A stretch of DNA of 64,000 nt from Oxalobacteraceae bacterium OTU3CINTB1 (GTDB taxonomy: Bacteria > Pseudomonadota > Gammaproteobacteria > Burkholderiales > Burkholderiaceae_D). The stretch lies in the NCBI GenBank assembly GCA_024123955.1, contig CP099652.1, positions 558,001-622,000 of the forward strand. The letters run 5' to 3'. Of the stretch, positions 1 to 8,967 are shown in pieces (position 1 is the stretch's first letter; every line of letters starts with the position of its first letter). The translations under genes were made by a program, and so were the position numbers. The notes under the pieces are model-generated. The model saw only the letters and a program-made list of their open reading frames with translations, ran no database searches and was not told the origin of the DNA.

Positions 1-1
1 A

Positions 2-877
2 TTCGCCCACTACGGCGCCGTCTCGTACATTAAGGAAATCGCGCCCAAGTGCGGCCTCAAGGTCGAGGAGCACATCTTCGCCAAAGGCCCGGACGTCATG
101 CAAGCCATCCTGGCGGGCGAGCTCGACGTTGGCGCCACCGCTTCAGAAGCGGCTATCTCCGGCCGCGCCAACGGCGCGCCGATCTACGTGGTGGCCGGTT
201 TCGCCAAGGGTGGCGCCCGCCTGGTTGCCCGTCCCAACGAGGGCATCAAATCCATCAAGGATTTGAAGGGCAAGAAAGTCGGCGTCACGCGCGGCGGCAT
301 CCACGAGGTGTTGCTGATCGCCGAACTGGCGCAAGCCGGCCTGACCTCGTCCGACAAGCCGGGCAAGGATGTGCAGCTGGTGTTCCTTGCTTTCGCCGAC
401 CTGAACCAGGCGCTGATGGGTAAGAACCTCGACGCCATCATGCAGAGTGAGCCGCAATCGTCGCAGGCCATCAACAAGGGCTACGGCGTCGAGGTGATGA
501 AGCCGTACGACACCGCCATCGGCGAGCCGGTGCGCACGATGGTGATGAGCGAGAAGTTCTACAACGAGAAGCGACCGCTGGCGCAGAAGTTCATGAACTG
601 CTTCGTCCAGGCGACCAAGACGTTTATCGACAACCAGGCCGTCGCCGAGAAATACGTGCGCGAGTCGATGTTCAAGAACCAGATCACCAAGGACGACTTC
701 GAGGACGCGATCAGCAATTCGCCTTACAGCTACGACGTCACCGCCGAGCACATCCAGATCACCACCGACATCATGCTCAAGACCGGCGTTGGCCGCATGA
801 GCAAGCCGCCGGTGGCCAGGGATTGGGTCAAGACCGATCTGCTGGACGCTTCGAAGAAAAGCCTGGGCATCAAATAA
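2..877 (+). CDS. ABC transporter substrate-binding protein, NitT/TauT type (5' truncated)
   Basis: The frame is open from the window edge, so the signal peptide and first lobe are missing; 291 residues are visible. The sequence reads as a periplasmic NitT/TauT-family receptor (nitrate, sulfonate, aliphatic amine or pyrimidine-precursor importers): lobe-switch region with phrases such as GLKVEEHIFAKG and ILAGELDVGATAS, then the GKKVGVTRGGIHEVL segment typical of this fold. A permease gene follows after 33 bp and an ATPase after that, so this is the capture component of a three-gene importer. The ligand cannot be read from the sequence. Confidence 0.85.
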   Translation, partial: FAHYGAVSYIKEIAPKCGLKVEEHIFAKGPDVMQAILAGELDVGATASEAAISGRANGAPIYVVAGFAKGGARLVARPNEGIKSIKDLKGKKVGVTRGGIHEVLLIAELAQAGLTSSDKPGKDVQLVFLAFADLNQALMGKNLDAIMQSEPQSSQAINKGYGVEVMKPYDTAIGEPVRTMVMSEKFYNEKRPLAQKFMNCFVQATKTFIDNQAVAEKYVRESMFKNQITKDDFEDAISNSPYSYDVTAEHIQITTDIMLKTGVGRMSKPPVARDWVKTDLLDASKKSLGIK

Positions 878-910
878 ACCCACCAATAGCAAGAATAAGC
901 AGGAGACACC

Positions 911-1732
911 ATGAACAAACAAGACTGGCGCCAGAGCGCCACCGGGGCCGTCGTCCCGATTCTGATCGTCGTGCTGTGGCAGGCCAGCGCCATGCTCGGC
1001 TGGGTCAATCCACAAGTGCTGCCGTCGCCGGTGGCCGTGGTCAGCAAATGGATCGAGTATCTGTTGCCGCTGACCGTCTACGACCCGGCCGCCAGCTCGT
1101 GGATCAGCTGGGCGTTCTCCGGCGAGCTGCTGGGCGACACCTTGAGCAGTCTGTACCGCGTGGTGGTCGGCTTCGCCGTCGGCGCCGGGCTGGCCTTGCC
1201 GCTGGGCCTGATGATGGGTGCGAGCCAGCGCATGTATGCCTGGCTCAATCCGCTGATGCAGGTGCTGCGGCCGATTCCGCCGATCGCGTACATCCCGCTG
1301 GCGATCCTGTGGTTCGGCCTGGGCAACGCGCCGGCCGTGTTCCTGATTGCGCTCGGCGCCTTCTTCCCGGTGCTGGTCAACACCATCGCCGGCGTGCGCC
1401 AGGTCGACGGCATCTATATCCGTGCCGCCCGCAACCTGGGCGTCAACCAGCGCACGATGTTTATCCGCGTGATGCTGCCGGCGGCCGTGCCGTACATCCT
1501 GTCGGGCGTGCGGATCGGCATCGGTACCGCGTTCATCGTCGTGATCGTCTCGGAGATGATCGCCGTGAACAACGGCCTCGGCTTCCGCATCCTCGAAGCG
1601 CGCGAGTACTTCTGGTCGGACAAGATTATCGCCGGCATGATCAGCATCGGCCTGCTGGGCCTGATCATCGACGTCGGCATGAACAAACTGAACAATCATT
1701 TGCTGCGGTGGCACCGTGGTCTGGAGAATTGA
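911..1732 (+). CDS. ABC transporter permease, SsuC/TauC type
   Basis: A 273-residue inner-membrane permease with about six hydrophobic segments. The cytoplasmic EAA-like loop that docks on the ATPase is seen as RAARNLGVN followed by the LPAAVPYI stretch around residues 175-200. Length is normal for the BPD_transp_1 family. An AGGAGA Shine-Dalgarno sequence lies just before the ATG. It sits between the substrate-binding and ATPase genes of the same importer and overlaps neither. Confidence 0.9.
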   Translation: MNKQDWRQSATGAVVPILIVVLWQASAMLGWVNPQVLPSPVAVVSKWIEYLLPLTVYDPAASSWISWAFSGELLGDTLSSLYRVVVGFAVGAGLALPLGLMMGASQRMYAWLNPLMQVLRPIPPIAYIPLAILWFGLGNAPAVFLIALGAFFPVLVNTIAGVRQVDGIYIRAARNLGVNQRTMFIRVMLPAAVPYILSGVRIGIGTAFIVVIVSEMIAVNNGLGFRILEAREYFWSDKIIAGMISIGLLGLIIDVGMNKLNNHLLRWHRGLEN

Positions 1733-1733
1733 G

Positions 1734-2531
1734 ATGAACCCTACCCATATTCAAGTCAGCGGTGTCAACAAAGTCTTCAAGACCGACAGCCGCGATGTGG
1801 TCGCGCTGAAGGACATCAACCTCGACATTCCACAAGGCCAGTTCGTTTGCCTGCTGGGACCTTCGGGTTGCGGCAAGTCGACCTTGCTGAACGCGGTCGC
1901 CGGCTTCTCGTTGCCGTCGTCCGGCACCATCACCGCCGACGGCAAGCTGGTTACCGGTCCCGGACCGGAGCGCGGCATGGTGTTCCAGGAATACGCGTTG
2001 TTCCCGTGGATGACGGTGGAAAAGAACATCGCCTTCGGCCTGGAGATCAAGGGCATGGACCAGTCCGCGATCACGGCCAAGGTCGACGAGTTGCTGGCGA
2101 TGCTGTCGCTGAGCGATTTCCGCCACCGTTTCCCGAAAGACCTGTCCGGCGGCATGCGCCAGCGCGTCGCCATCGCCCGCGTGCTGGCGCTGGATTCGCC
2201 GATCATGCTGATGGACGAGCCGTTCGGCGCGCTCGACGCGCTGACGCGCCGCAACCTGCAAGACGAACTGTTGCGCATCTGGGCCGAGCTGAAGAAGACC
2301 ATCATCTTCGTCACGCACAGCATCGAGGAGGCGATCTACCTGGCCGACCGTATCGTAGTGATGACCTACCGTCCCGGCACCGTCAAGCGCGACATGCTGG
2401 TTGACCTGCCGCGCTTGCGCGACCCGGCAGCCGCCGAGTTCAACGCGTTGAAGCGCGAACTCGGACAGCTGGTGATGGAAGAGCAGCAGCGCCACCACAA
2501 CGACGAGATGCGGATGGCCGCGGTAGATTAA
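1734..2531 (+). CDS. ABC transporter ATP-binding protein, SsuB/TauB type
   Basis: A 265-residue ATPase. Walker A is GPSGCGKST, the signature is LSGGMRQR, and Walker B is MLMDEPFGALD, all in the expected order. The ATG at 1734 is two bases after the permease stop and is preceded by GGAG inside the end of the permease gene; this is preferred over an upstream GTG that would lie inside that gene. It energises the importer encoded by the two preceding genes. It is the last gene of the operon; a hairpin repeat follows. Confidence 0.92.
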   Translation: MNPTHIQVSGVNKVFKTDSRDVVALKDINLDIPQGQFVCLLGPSGCGKSTLLNAVAGFSLPSSGTITADGKLVTGPGPERGMVFQEYALFPWMTVEKNIAFGLEIKGMDQSAITAKVDELLAMLSLSDFRHRFPKDLSGGMRQRVAIARVLALDSPIMLMDEPFGALDALTRRNLQDELLRIWAELKKTIIFVTHSIEEAIYLADRIVVMTYRPGTVKRDMLVDLPRLRDPAAAEFNALKRELGQLVMEEQQRHHNDEMRMAAVD

Positions 2532-2558
2532 GGCGATGTGGTCACTCGCCACTGTTCC

Positions 2559-2654
2559 ACGTAGGGCGGATTAGGCGGAACGCCGTAATCCGCCAATCCA
2601 TGAGCCGTCGAAACGCACGCATGGCGGATTACGCTACGCTAATCCGCCCTACGT
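2559..2654. repeat. REP/MITE-like inverted repeat, family A copy 1
   Basis: Outer arms ACGTAGGGCGGATTAG (2559-2574) and its exact complement (2639-2654) enclose a second pair, CGTAATCCGCCA (2584-2595) and TGGCGGATTACG (2622-2633). The element would fold as a long imperfect hairpin. A second copy with the same four blocks is at 40824-40939. It fills the gap between the ABC operon and the sensor kinase gene and may act as a transcription barrier for the ABC mRNA. Confidence 0.9.
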
Positions 2655-2689
2655 GTTTCAGAAGAGCTCGCGTGAAGTAGAATCCCTTG

Positions 2690-4471
2690 ATGCGCGCCAA
2701 AAAACCCCTGCTCCTTCTGTTCGCGTTGCTCTGCGCGGTGGGCGTCATCGCCGCTTCGTATCTGGCCGGCACCTCGCGCGCCCGCGCCGACCTGCGCTTG
2801 CAAGGCCAGCGGCAATTGCAGCTGATGGCGCCGGACCTGCAATCGCTGCTGCAAAAATATGAGACGCTGCCGTTCGTGCTCGGCTTCCAGCCGGACCTGA
2901 TCGAAGCGCTGGCGAACCCGTCCGACACGCGCGCGATCAGCCGCCTCAACAGCACCTTGAAAACCATCCAGCAACAGGCCAACGTCGGCGCCATCTACGT
3001 GATGGACCGCGACGGCCTGACCATCGGCGCCAGCAACTGGGACCAGCCGCTGGGCTTTGTCGGCAAAAACTTTTCCTACCGCCCTTACTTCGACGCCGCG
3101 CTCAAGGGCAGGGCGGGGCGCTTCTACGGCATCGGCACCAGCACCACCGAGGCCGGCTACTTCATCGCCCAGCCGGTCTACGGCAACGGCAGCGCCGGCG
3201 GGCCGGTCACCGGCGTGGTCGCCGTCAAGATCAGCCTGGCGGACTTCGAACGCACCTGGCGCAGCAGCGACGACGCCATCGTGCTGGCCGACCGCAGCGG
3301 CGTCATTTTCCTCAGCAACCGGCCCGACTGGATCTACCGCAGCCTGACGCCGCTGGACGCGGCCACCGAGCGACAACTGGCGCATACCCAGCAATACATG
3401 GGCAAGACCGTGACGCCGCTGGGCGGCCAGCCCGACCTGTTCGTCACGCAATCGGTGGGCCAGCTGGGCTGGCAGCTGATGCTATTCCCCGGACAGTCGC
3501 GGGTGCTGCGCGCCGGCCTGCAATGGGCGCTGGCGGCGGTCTTGCTGCTAGCGTGCGTCGCGTTGGCGGGCTGGGCTTCGCACCAGCGCCGGCGCCGGCT
3601 GGAGGAGCGGCTGGCCTCGCGCGCGGCGCTGCAAAAGGCCGAGCTGGAGCTGAACGACAAGATTGTCGAACGCACGCGGCAGCTGCGCACCACCAACCAG
3701 CATCTGGAAAGCAAGTACGCCAAGCTGCAGGAAACCGAACACCTGCTGCGTTCGACGCAAAACGAACTGGTGCAGGCGGGCAAGCTGGCGATGCTGGGAC
3801 AGATGGCGACAGGCATCACCCATGAACTGAACCAGCCGCTTGCCGCAATTCGCGCCTTTGCCGACAACGCCCGCGTCTTTCTCGAACGCGGGCAGGGCGA
3901 GCAGGTCGCCGGCAACCTCGGGCATATCAGCGAGGCCAGCGCGCGCATGGGCGCCATCATCGGCCAGCTCAAGGGCTTCGCGCGCAAGGACGAGACCCTT
4001 GGCACGGTCGAGCTGGCCGCGTCGGTGCGGGCGTCCGCCTTCCTGCTCGACAGCGAATTCCGGCGCAACGCCGTCACCCTCGAGATCGACATCGGCGTCG
4101 AGAACCTGAAAGTGACTGGCGACAGCGTACGCATCGAGCAAGTGCTGATCAATCTGCTGCGCAACGCGCTGGACGCGGTCGAGAGCGCCGAGCGCCGCTT
4201 GGTCGCCATTCGCCTGGCGCGCGACGGCGACAGCGCGCTGGTCAGCATCAGCGACAGCGGCGAAGGCATCCCGGAGCAAGTCGTGGCGCACCTGTTCGAA
4301 CCGTTTTTCACCACCAAGCCTTCCGGCAAGGGCCTCGGTCTGGGGCTGGCGATCTCATCGTCGATCGTGCAGGCGATGAACGGCCAACTGACGGCGCATA
4401 ATCAGACCGACGGCGGCGCGCGCTTTGAGCTGCGCCTGCCACGCTTACAACAAACGCAGCAAGGAGCATGA
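2690..4471 (+). CDS. DctB-like sensor histidine kinase
   Basis: A 593-residue inner-membrane kinase. Two membrane helices (about residues 5-27 and 275-298) flank a periplasmic double Cache/PAS-like sensor of the C4-dicarboxylate kinase type. A coiled coil leads to the HisKA box, with the phospho-acceptor His near residue 377 in THELNQP, the motif typical of DctB/NtrB kinases. N box and GLGLGLAI-type G boxes follow. ATG at 2690 is chosen over a TTG one codon upstream. The adjacent response regulator overlaps its stop. No C4-dicarboxylate transporter lies in view, so the ligand is an inference from family only. Confidence 0.85.
   Translation: MRAKKPLLLLFALLCAVGVIAASYLAGTSRARADLRLQGQRQLQLMAPDLQSLLQKYETLPFVLGFQPDLIEALANPSDTRAISRLNSTLKTIQQQANVGAIYVMDRDGLTIGASNWDQPLGFVGKNFSYRPYFDAALKGRAGRFYGIGTSTTEAGYFIAQPVYGNGSAGGPVTGVVAVKISLADFERTWRSSDDAIVLADRSGVIFLSNRPDWIYRSLTPLDAATERQLAHTQQYMGKTVTPLGGQPDLFVTQSVGQLGWQLMLFPGQSRVLRAGLQWALAAVLLLACVALAGWASHQRRRRLEERLASRAALQKAELELNDKIVERTRQLRTTNQHLESKYAKLQETEHLLRSTQNELVQAGKLAMLGQMATGITHELNQPLAAIRAFADNARVFLERGQGEQVAGNLGHISEASARMGAIIGQLKGFARKDETLGTVELAASVRASAFLLDSEFRRNAVTLEIDIGVENLKVTGDSVRIEQVLINLLRNALDAVESAERRLVAIRLARDGDSALVSISDSGEGIPEQVVAHLFEPFFTTKPSGKGLGLGLAISSSIVQAMNGQLTAHNQTDGGARFELRLPRLQQTQQGA
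4461..4466 (+). promoter_or_regulatory. Shine-Dalgarno fixing the GTG start of the DctD-like regulator
   Basis: AAGGAG sits six bases before the GTG at 4473, inside the 3' end of the kinase gene. It decides between this GTG and the longer upstream open frame from 4425. Confidence 0.75.
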
Positions 4472-4472
4472 C

Positions 4473-5795
4473 GTGCAGGCCATCCTGATCGAAGACGAAG
4501 CGGCGCTGCGCCTGGCCACCAGCCAGACGCTGGAACTGGGCGGCTTCAGCGTGCAAGCGTGCGCCAGCGCGGAGGAAGCGCAAGCGCTGCTGCGTGCCGA
4601 CTACGCCGGCGTCATCGTCACCGACGTGCGCCTGCCGGGCCGCTCCGGCCTGGACTTGCTGGCGCAGATCGCCGCGCTCGACGCCGAGCTGCCGGTGATC
4701 GTTGTCACCGGCCACGGCGACGTCGAGATGGCGGTGGCCGCGATGCGCGGCGGCGCCTACGACTTCATCGAAAAGCCCTTCGCCAGCGGCCGCCTGCTGG
4801 ACGCCGTGCGGCGCGCGCAGGAGCGGCGCCGTCTGGTGCTGGAAAACCGCCAGCTGCGCACCGACCGCGCCCAGCATCCGGACTTGCCCGACCTGATCGG
4901 GCGCTCGGCCGCCATCGAACAACTGAAGGTCCTGGTGCGCAACGTCGCCCCGGCCGGCGTGGATGTGCTGATCAACGGCCAGACCGGCACCGGCAAGGAA
5001 GTGGTCGCGCGCCTGCTGCACGCCGCCAGCGGACGCAAGGGTAACTTCGTCGCCATCAACTGCGGCGCGTTGCCCGAGTCGGTGTTTGAAAGCGAAATTT
5101 TCGGCCACGAGGCGGGCGCCTTCACCGGCGCGCAAAAGCGCCGCGTCGGCAAGCTTGAGTTCGCGCAGGGCGGCACCGTCTTTCTCGACGAAATCGAAAG
5201 CATGCCGATGGCGTTGCAGGTCAAGCTGCTGCGTGTGCTGCAGGAGCGCAAGCTCGAACGCCTGGGCGGCAACGACTCGGTCGCGCTCGAATGCTCGATC
5301 GTCGCCGCCACCAAGGTCGACCTGCTGCAGCTGAGCGCGCAGGGCCACTTCCGCGAAGACTTGTACTACCGCATCGGCGTTGTCAGCATCGACCTGCCGC
5401 GCCTGCGCGACCGGCGCGAGGACATTCCACTGCTGCTGGCCCACTTCGCCGCCGATGCCGCCGCGCGCTACCGGCGCCCGGTGCCGGCCTGGACAGCGCA
5501 GCAGATGGCGCAATGGCAGGCCGGGGACTGGCCGGGCAACGTCCGCGAATTGCGCAACTTCGCTGAGCGGCTGGTGCTGGGTATCGTCACCGCGCCGGCG
5601 AATGCGCCGTCCGCCGTGGTCGGCGACGCCATGTCGCTGCCGCAGCAGGTTGACCATCACGAGCGCGAATTGATCGTCCAGGCGCTAGCGGCCGTCGATG
5701 GCAACGTCGGCTTGGCGGCCGACAACCTGCTGGTGCCGCGCAAGACGCTGTACGACAAGCTCAAGAAGTACCAGATCGGCACCGGCCGCAAATAA
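4473..5795 (+). CDS. DctD-like sigma54-dependent response regulator
   Basis: A 440-residue NtrC-family activator: receiver domain (residues 1-118, phospho-acceptor Asp51 in VTDVRLPG), AAA+ domain with Walker A GQTGTGKE and an intact GAFTGA loop for contacting sigma54, and a C-terminal Fis-type helix-turn-helix. The start is the GTG at 4473, six bases after a strong AAGGAG that lies inside the kinase gene; the kinase stop ends at 4471, so the two are translationally coupled. It should switch on a sigma54 promoter outside this window; I found no convincing -24/-12 site nearby. Confidence 0.88.
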   Translation: MQAILIEDEAALRLATSQTLELGGFSVQACASAEEAQALLRADYAGVIVTDVRLPGRSGLDLLAQIAALDAELPVIVVTGHGDVEMAVAAMRGGAYDFIEKPFASGRLLDAVRRAQERRRLVLENRQLRTDRAQHPDLPDLIGRSAAIEQLKVLVRNVAPAGVDVLINGQTGTGKEVVARLLHAASGRKGNFVAINCGALPESVFESEIFGHEAGAFTGAQKRRVGKLEFAQGGTVFLDEIESMPMALQVKLLRVLQERKLERLGGNDSVALECSIVAATKVDLLQLSAQGHFREDLYYRIGVVSIDLPRLRDRREDIPLLLAHFAADAAARYRRPVPAWTAQQMAQWQAGDWPGNVRELRNFAERLVLGIVTAPANAPSAVVGDAMSLPQQVDHHERELIVQALAAVDGNVGLAADNLLVPRKTLYDKLKKYQIGTGRK

Positions 5796-5816
5796 GTTCG
5801 CGAATGTTTGGACGAA

Positions 5817-5843
5817 AAAAAACCGGTCATGCAGACCGGTTTT
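5817..5843. terminator. Bidirectional intrinsic terminator
   Basis: AAAAAACCGGTC, loop ATGCA, GACCGGTTTT. The stem is flanked by A on the left and T on the right, so it works in both directions. It lies exactly between the convergent ends of the DctD-like gene and the cytochrome gene. Confidence 0.85.
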
Positions 5844-5862
5844 GTTCATTGCCGCTTGCCGA

Positions 5863-6429
5863 TTACTTAGGATTGGCGGGATCGACGGTTTTTTCCGGTC
5901 CTGGCGCCGCAGCCGGAGCGGCCGGCACTTCAGGCTCCTTGAACTTGGCGCCCGCCTGGTTCGCCATGAAGACCACTGCGCGTGCCACTTCCACATCGTC
6001 CAGGTCCGGGTTGCCGCCTTTAGCGGGCATTGCGCGCAAACCTTCGATCGCGTGTTTGACGATGGTGTCGTAGCCTTGCGCGATGCGGGCCGCCCAACCG
6101 CCGGCGTCGCCGACTTTCGGTGCACCGGCGACGCCCGCGCCGTGGCAGGCCGCGCAGGTGGAGGTGTAGACGGCTTCGCCCGATTGCAGCACCTTCGGCG
6201 CGTTCACGTCCTTGAAGGTGAAGCCCGCGTCGGCGACGGGGGAGAGGCGGGCGGCGATTTGCTCCGGGGCCTGGCTGTTGGAGCCGGCGCCGGTCAATTT
6301 ATCTTCCGTGACGTACTTGACCAGCAGGACAATGCCTAAGACGGTGACTAAGAAAAAGCCGATCACAGCAGCTGCAAGCTGTTTGGGTGTTCTGATTGCG
6401 GATTCGTGTTCGTTATGTGCGTCGCTCAT
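5863..6429 (-). CDS. Membrane-anchored cytochrome c5 family protein
   Basis: A 188-residue monohaem c-type cytochrome. An N-terminal membrane helix (about residues 17-38) anchors it with the haem domain in the periplasm. The haem site is CAACH at 92-96 and the likely axial Met is Met134 in LRAMPAKGG. The C-terminus is a Pro/Ala-rich tail. Such proteins shuttle electrons to terminal oxidases. It is a single gene with its own convergent terminator. Confidence 0.88.
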   Translation of the reverse strand: MSDAHNEHESAIRTPKQLAAAVIGFFLVTVLGIVLLVKYVTEDKLTGAGSNSQAPEQIAARLSPVADAGFTFKDVNAPKVLQSGEAVYTSTCAACHGAGVAGAPKVGDAGGWAARIAQGYDTIVKHAIEGLRAMPAKGGNPDLDDVEVARAVVFMANQAGAKFKEPEVPAAPAAAPGPEKTVDPANPK

Positions 6430-6632
6430 GATTTCCTTAACAGACTAATGTCGAGCCGGGGTGGCGTGCGAAAAACTGATCAAGCAGCTGCCTTGCAAAA
6501 CCTTCACCAAACGGGCGATTATAGACTCAAAAATCCCGGTATGGAAACGCAAAGGTGCTCAAAACGACACTTTCCGTGGACGGGAAGCGATAAAAACGGT
6601 ATCCTACGGCTCACTTCAAGAAATCCCCCTAC

Positions 6633-6708
6633 GCGGCTGTAGCTCAGTGGATAGAGTATTGGCCTCCGAAGCCAAGGGTCGTGGGTTCGATCCCCGCCAG
6701 CCGCACCA
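6633..6708 (+). tRNA. tRNA-Arg (anticodon CCG)
   Basis: Cloverleaf of 76 nt with encoded CCA. Acceptor stem GCGGCTG pairs with CAGCCGC, anticodon stem TTGGC/GCCAA encloses loop CTCCGAA (anticodon CCG, reads CGG), and the T loop is TTCGATC. It is a solitary tRNA gene. No integrase or duplicated 3' end is seen downstream, so it is not marked by an integrated element. Confidence 0.96.
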
Positions 6709-7181
6709 AAAAAATCAACAATATCATAGAGTTGCGCTCAAACAGCGCGGGTTCCTGCTGGCCGAACCTTTTATAGTCCGGGTAGGGCCGGTGTAGGATT
6801 CGATGGCGGGAAATAGGCTAACAATTTTCCCTCTCGCCATATTGAGTTGGAGTTTTTCGAAAAAACTTCAATTTTCTGGAAGAAAGTCATAATTTTCGAT
6901 AGAAGATAGATCTGGCGGCGCACATTATCCCTCATAAGCTCACAACGCCGGGATGGCCGCCTAAAGGATGAATGGCCTGCGCGAGCGTGCTACACTTCCA
7001 CGGTCGAAAAAGGTGGGCCGGCGTGGTGAGCCCCGGCCAACTCCAACCATTGGAGCAAAATTTTCCCAGCCACCGAGGCCGGGGACCACGACGAGAGCGG
7101 ACGTGCGCCGATTTCTCGTGGACTTTTTTGACTTGGCAACGCTGGTTCCCAGCCGCGTCAGCGTTCCCGCGCGATCGACAC
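6709..7181. other. Stretch without a convincing gene, with small hairpins
   Basis: About 470 bp between the tRNA and the monooxygenase leader. The first half is AT-rich. Around 7016-7055 there are two adjacent perfect hairpins, GGCCGG/CCGGCC (7016-7021 with 7033-7038) and CTCCAA-CCA-TTGGAG (7041-7055), followed by AAAATTTT. Short open frames on both strands have no ribosome binding site and no recognisable family. A structured non-coding transcript is possible but unproven. Confidence 0.5.
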
Positions 7182-7217
7182 ACGTCCTTTGATGAGCCAT
7201 TTGGCAAAAAAGGACGT
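7182..7217 (+). promoter_or_regulatory. Leader hairpin covering the ribosome binding site of the monooxygenase
   Basis: ACGTCCTTT (7182-7190) is an exact complement of AAAGGACGT (7209-7217). The right arm contains the Shine-Dalgarno AAAGGA placed seven bases before the ATG at 7222, so the folded leader would hide it. Confidence 0.55.
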
Positions 7218-7221
7218 TTCT

Positions 7222-8751
7222 ATGCATACTCCCATTCTCATCGTCGGTGGGTCCCTCGTTGGACTTTCCACGTCGCTGTTCCTCGGCTGGCGCGGCGTAC
7301 CGCACATCCTCATCGATAAACATCCGGGCAGTTCGCCGCATCCGCGGGCCATGGGCTTCACGGAAACAACGTTGGAGCATTACCGGGCGGTCGGCATCGC
7401 CGATCAAATTCCCCAGGTGCCTGTTGGCACGCGCTTGCGACGCGTGACGGTCGACAGCCTGGTCGGTGACTGGCGCAGCGAGCAGGCCTGGACGCCGGGC
7501 GAGGCGCCGCCGTGCCCGCTCGAGCAATCGCCGTGCACCGGCGCGGCGATCCCGCAAGACACGTTGGAGCCGATATTGCGGGCGGCGGCGATCGCGCGCG
7601 GCGCGGAGCTGCGCGCCAGCACCGAGCTCACCGGTTTCCAGCAAAACGATGGCGGCGTGTTGGCTCAGGTCCTCGACCGCACCAGCGGACACCGCTACGA
7701 GATCAGCGCGGACTACATGATCGCCGCCGATGGCGCCAACAGCCCGGTCAGGGAGGCGCTGGGCATCACGCGCCGCGGCATCGGGCATCTCGGCGTCCTT
7801 CGCAGCGTGCTGTTCCATTGCCCCGAAGCGGATGCCTTCCTGCAGCGCGGCGCGCAGCAATTCTCCATCGAGCAGGAGGGCTTCCGCGGCTTCCTGACCA
7901 CGTACGGGGACAGCCGCTGGGTGCTGATGCTGGACGGCGACGAGGAGCGCACCGAAGCCGCGCTGCGGGCGGCGATCCGCCGCGCGCTTGGCGCCGACAT
8001 GGCTTTCGACATCATTACGACGGGGCGCTGGGAGTTGGCGGGCCGCATCGCCGATAGCTACCGCAAGGGCCGCGTGTTCCTGGCCGGCGACGCGGCGCAT
8101 CAGCTGCCGCCCACCCGGGGCGGCTTCGGCGCCAACACCGGTATCCACGATGCATGGAATCTCGCCTGGAAATTGCAGCGTGTGATCCAGGGCGACGCGG
8201 CGCCGGCCTTGCTCGACACCTACGACGCGGAACGGCGTCCCATCGGCTGGCTGCGGCACCAGCAGACCTTTTCACGTCCCGATTATGCCGAGCGCGCCGG
8301 CGCCGCTTTCGTGCCGGAGGCGCTGTTCAGCAACGATGCCATGGAGTTTGGACAGCTGGTCCGGTCGCGGGCGGTGGCCGGCGCCGGGTCCGAGTTGCCG
8401 GCCGCCGCCACGCCCCAGCAATGGGCGGGGCAACCCGGTACGCGCGCGCCGCACGTGTGGGTGGACCAGGCGGGCCGGCGGATGTCGTCGCTGGACTTGT
8501 TCGGCAGGGAGTATGTGCTGCTAACGGCAAATCCGGACTGGCGGGCAGCGGCAGGGCGCCTGCGGCTGCGGTCGATCGATGTCGGCGACGATGTCATTTT
8601 CCCGCCGTCGCAACCGTTCGCTGAAGTGTTCGGTGTTCCTGCTTTGGGCGCGGTATTGGTGCGGCCGGACGGCGTCATCGGCTGGCGCGGCCTCGTTGGA
8701 CCCAAAGAAGACAGCGTTGAGACCCTCTCGGCCTCTCTCCTGCTCGCCTAA
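7222..8751 (+). CDS. FAD-dependent monooxygenase (PheA/TfdB/rifampicin-monooxygenase-like)
   Basis: A 509-residue flavoprotein of the aromatic hydroxylase family. The FAD-binding strand-turn-helix is ILIVGGSLVGLSTS at the N-terminus, the NAD(P)H/FAD DG-type motif is ADYMIAADGANSPVR, and the second FAD motif is VFLAGDAAHQLPPTRGGFG. The C-terminal thioredoxin-like domain is present. Start chosen at 7222 because the family starts directly with the FAD motif and AAAGGA precedes it. Members hydroxylate phenols, polyketides or antibiotics; no pathway neighbours point to a substrate here. Confidence 0.85.
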   Translation: MHTPILIVGGSLVGLSTSLFLGWRGVPHILIDKHPGSSPHPRAMGFTETTLEHYRAVGIADQIPQVPVGTRLRRVTVDSLVGDWRSEQAWTPGEAPPCPLEQSPCTGAAIPQDTLEPILRAAAIARGAELRASTELTGFQQNDGGVLAQVLDRTSGHRYEISADYMIAADGANSPVREALGITRRGIGHLGVLRSVLFHCPEADAFLQRGAQQFSIEQEGFRGFLTTYGDSRWVLMLDGDEERTEAALRAAIRRALGADMAFDIITTGRWELAGRIADSYRKGRVFLAGDAAHQLPPTRGGFGANTGIHDAWNLAWKLQRVIQGDAAPALLDTYDAERRPIGWLRHQQTFSRPDYAERAGAAFVPEALFSNDAMEFGQLVRSRAVAGAGSELPAAATPQQWAGQPGTRAPHVWVDQAGRRMSSLDLFGREYVLLTANPDWRAAAGRLRLRSIDVGDDVIFPPSQPFAEVFGVPALGAVLVRPDGVIGWRGLVGPKEDSVETLSASLLLA

Positions 8752-8776
8752 GACGGACGCAATTTGATATAGCAAA

Positions 8777-8803
8777 GGCCCGATAGGTTTCTCCTATCGG
8801 GCC
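8777..8803 (+). terminator. Hairpin after the monooxygenase gene, probable terminator
   Basis: GGCCCGATAGG, five-base loop, CCTATCGGGCC: an 11 bp perfect stem 25 bp after the stop codon. It lacks a strong T run, so termination is inferred. Confidence 0.6.
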
Positions 8804-8967
8804 GATAGATTTAAATCGATTGCTATTAGATCGTACACTATGTAAAGTACACACATCGGCGCGCTGCAAACGAAACAAGCCGCAGAAAAATAGCAAGCGA
8901 TTGAATCGCAAGTTATCTGAACGGCACGCAGTGAACCACCATCCAAACACTTTAAAGGAGATTTACC

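Noticed and set aside
143..1714. 523-residue antisense open frame across the ABC genes
   Set aside because: Shadow of the substrate-binding and permease genes, with biased His/Asp/Arg composition.
6633..6708. tRNA as attachment site of an integrated element
   Set aside because: No integrase and no duplicated tRNA end in the flanking DNA.
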